Shown piece by piece: positions 5,645 to 6,788 of a stretch of 6,788 nucleotides of DNA. The notes below the pieces were generated by a model. It ran no database searches, was not told the DNA's origin, and saw only the letters and a list, made by a program, of their open reading frames with translations. The DNA comes from Syntrophomonadaceae bacterium (GTDB lineage Bacteria; Bacillota; Dethiobacteria; PWVN01): contig SLHK01000127.1 of NCBI GenBank assembly GCA_007136165.1, positions 1-6,788 of the forward strand, given 5' to 3'. The first letter of the stretch is position 1. Every line of letters begins with the position of its first letter. The position numbers and the translations under genes were made by a program.

Positions 5645-6788
5645 TTGAATCAGGAATTTTTGTCAGCCCTGGACGCCATCGAAAAAGGAAGAGGCATCAG
5701 TAAAGCGACTCTGCTGGAGGCTATTGAAGCTGCACTGATTTCCGCATATAAGCGAAACTTCACCCCCGGCAGCAATGTCCGGGTGGATTTGACGCCGGAG
5801 ACGGGGGAAATCAAGGTTTTTACCCGTCTGGCGGTGGTGGAGAAGGTGGAAAACCCCATCCAGGAAATTTCACTGGAGGAGGCTAAAGCCATTGACTCCA
5901 TCTATGAAGCGGGGGATGTGGTGGAAAAGGAAGTAACACCGAAAAATTTCGGCCGCATTGCCGCCCAAACGGCAAAGCAGGTGGTTATCCAGCGGATTCG
6001 CGAAGCGGAACGGGAATTAATCTATGAAGATTACGTGGACAGGCAGCAGGATATCATAACGGGCATCGTCCAGCGCACAGACCAGCGCAATGTGGTGGTG
6101 GACCTGGGCAGGGCGGAAGCCATCCTGCCCCAGGCGGAGCAGATGTCCGGGGAGATATACAAGCAGGGGGACCGGATAAAGACCTATATCAGCGAAGTAA
6201 AAAAGACCACCAAAGGCCCCCAGATTCTACTGAGCAGGACCCACCCCGGCCTCTTAAAACGCCTCTTTGAGCTGGAAGTGCCGGAAATATATAACGGGGT
6301 GGTGGAAATTAAGGGGTTGGCCCGGGAGGCGGGGCATCGTTCCAAGCTGGCCGTTTTCTCCAAGAACCCCGACGTGGATCCGGTGGGCGCCTGTGTAGGC
6401 CCCAAAGGTTCCCGGGTCCAGATGGTGGTCAGCGAATTAAAGGGCGAAAAGATTGACATCGTCAAGTGGGATGAAAACCCGGAGGTTTATGTCGCCAATG
6501 CCTTGAGCCCTGCCAAGGTGGTCTCCGTAAGCATAAAGGAAGAGGGTAAAATTGCCAATGTGGTGGTTCCGGATTATCAGCTGTCCCTGGCCATCGGCAA
6601 GGAAGGGCAAAATGCCCGGCTGGCGGCCAAGCTGACGGGCTGGAAGGTAGACATCGTCAATGAAACTCAACTGGCGGAAAGGCGAAAGGCCAAAGAACTG
6701 CTGGAAAAGGACAGGGACGAAGGAGATGAAGAGGTAACGGCAGAAGAGGCAGTGGAAGAGGAAACAGGAGAAAAAGTATTGGCAGAGG
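5645..6788 (+). CDS. nusA: Transcription termination/antitermination factor NusA, 3'-truncated by the window edge
   Basis: RNA polymerase-associated elongation factor that promotes pausing and intrinsic termination and takes part in antitermination. 381 codons are visible, reading without interruption to the edge. Domains with the TTG start: RNAP-binding N-terminal domain (about 1-125, with FGRIAAQTAKQVV at 102-114), S1 domain (about 132-200), KH1 with VGPKGSRV (251-258), and KH2 with AIGKEGQNARLA (316-327). The tail from about 345 is rich in Glu/Asp/Lys, as expected of a Firmicute NusA that lacks the two acidic repeats of the E. coli protein; probably few residues are missing. TTG is preferred because AGGAGG lies 9 nt upstream and because MNQEFLSALDAIEKGRGISK then aligns residue for residue with the start of B. 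subtilis NusA. The ATG at 5636 would add MAD and abuts the AGGAGG. Confidence 0.96.
   Translation, partial: MNQEFLSALDAIEKGRGISKATLLEAIEAALISAYKRNFTPGSNVRVDLTPETGEIKVFTRLAVVEKVENPIQEISLEEAKAIDSIYEAGDVVEKEVTPKNFGRIAAQTAKQVVIQRIREAERELIYEDYVDRQQDIITGIVQRTDQRNVVVDLGRAEAILPQAEQMSGEIYKQGDRIKTYISEVKKTTKGPQILLSRTHPGLLKRLFELEVPEIYNGVVEIKGLAREAGHRSKLAVFSKNPDVDPVGACVGPKGSRVQMVVSELKGEKIDIVKWDENPEVYVANALSPAKVVSVSIKEEGKIANVVVPDYQLSLAIGKEGQNARLAAKLTGWKVDIVNETQLAERRKAKELLEKDRDEGDEEVTAEEAVEEETGEKVLAE

Overview
This window looks like the chromosome of a GC-rich Firmicute (Clostridia-like). That inference rests on the gene order uppS-cdsA-dxr-rseP-ispG followed by rimP-nusA, on strong AGGAGG/GGAGG-type ribosome binding sites, on GTG/TTG start options, and on a NusA that ends in an acidic tail. 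Every gene is on the + strand and coding density is very high. There are no tRNAs, rRNAs, CRISPR arrays, intact mobile elements or phage genes. I cannot name the genus.

Region 1 (1-4967) reads as one transcription unit. It starts inside uppS (C-terminal 69 residues) and continues through cdsA, dxr, rseP, ispG and a small family-2 glycosyltransferase, with gaps of only 4 to about 27 nt. The theme is isoprenoid and envelope supply. Dxr and IspG are the second and sixth steps of the MEP pathway to IPP/DMAPP. UppS polymerises IPP into undecaprenyl diphosphate, the wall-precursor carrier lipid. CdsA makes CDP-diacylglycerol for phospholipids, and RseP is the intramembrane protease for envelope stress signalling. 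The glycosyltransferase has no assigned substrate.

Region 2 (4968-5160) is the only sizeable gap (193 nt). It holds a GGGGACGGTTCC-type repeat-like stretch with a weak fold-back, a good extended -10 promoter (5048-5076), and a perfect 11-bp hairpin (5106-5133) in the predicted 5' leader of rimP.

Region 3 (5161-6788) starts a second unit, rimP then nusA (30S maturation and transcription elongation/termination). NusA runs off the right edge near its C terminus. Its best start is a TTG codon, not the ATG nine bases upstream.

The main departure from the familiar Firmicute layout is that proS and polC, which in Bacillus subtilis sit between rasP/rseP and rimP, are absent; ispG and the glycosyltransferase occupy the interval. 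I found no convincing new biological system. The points most worth checking are the rimP leader, the glycosyltransferase and the repeat-like stretch.
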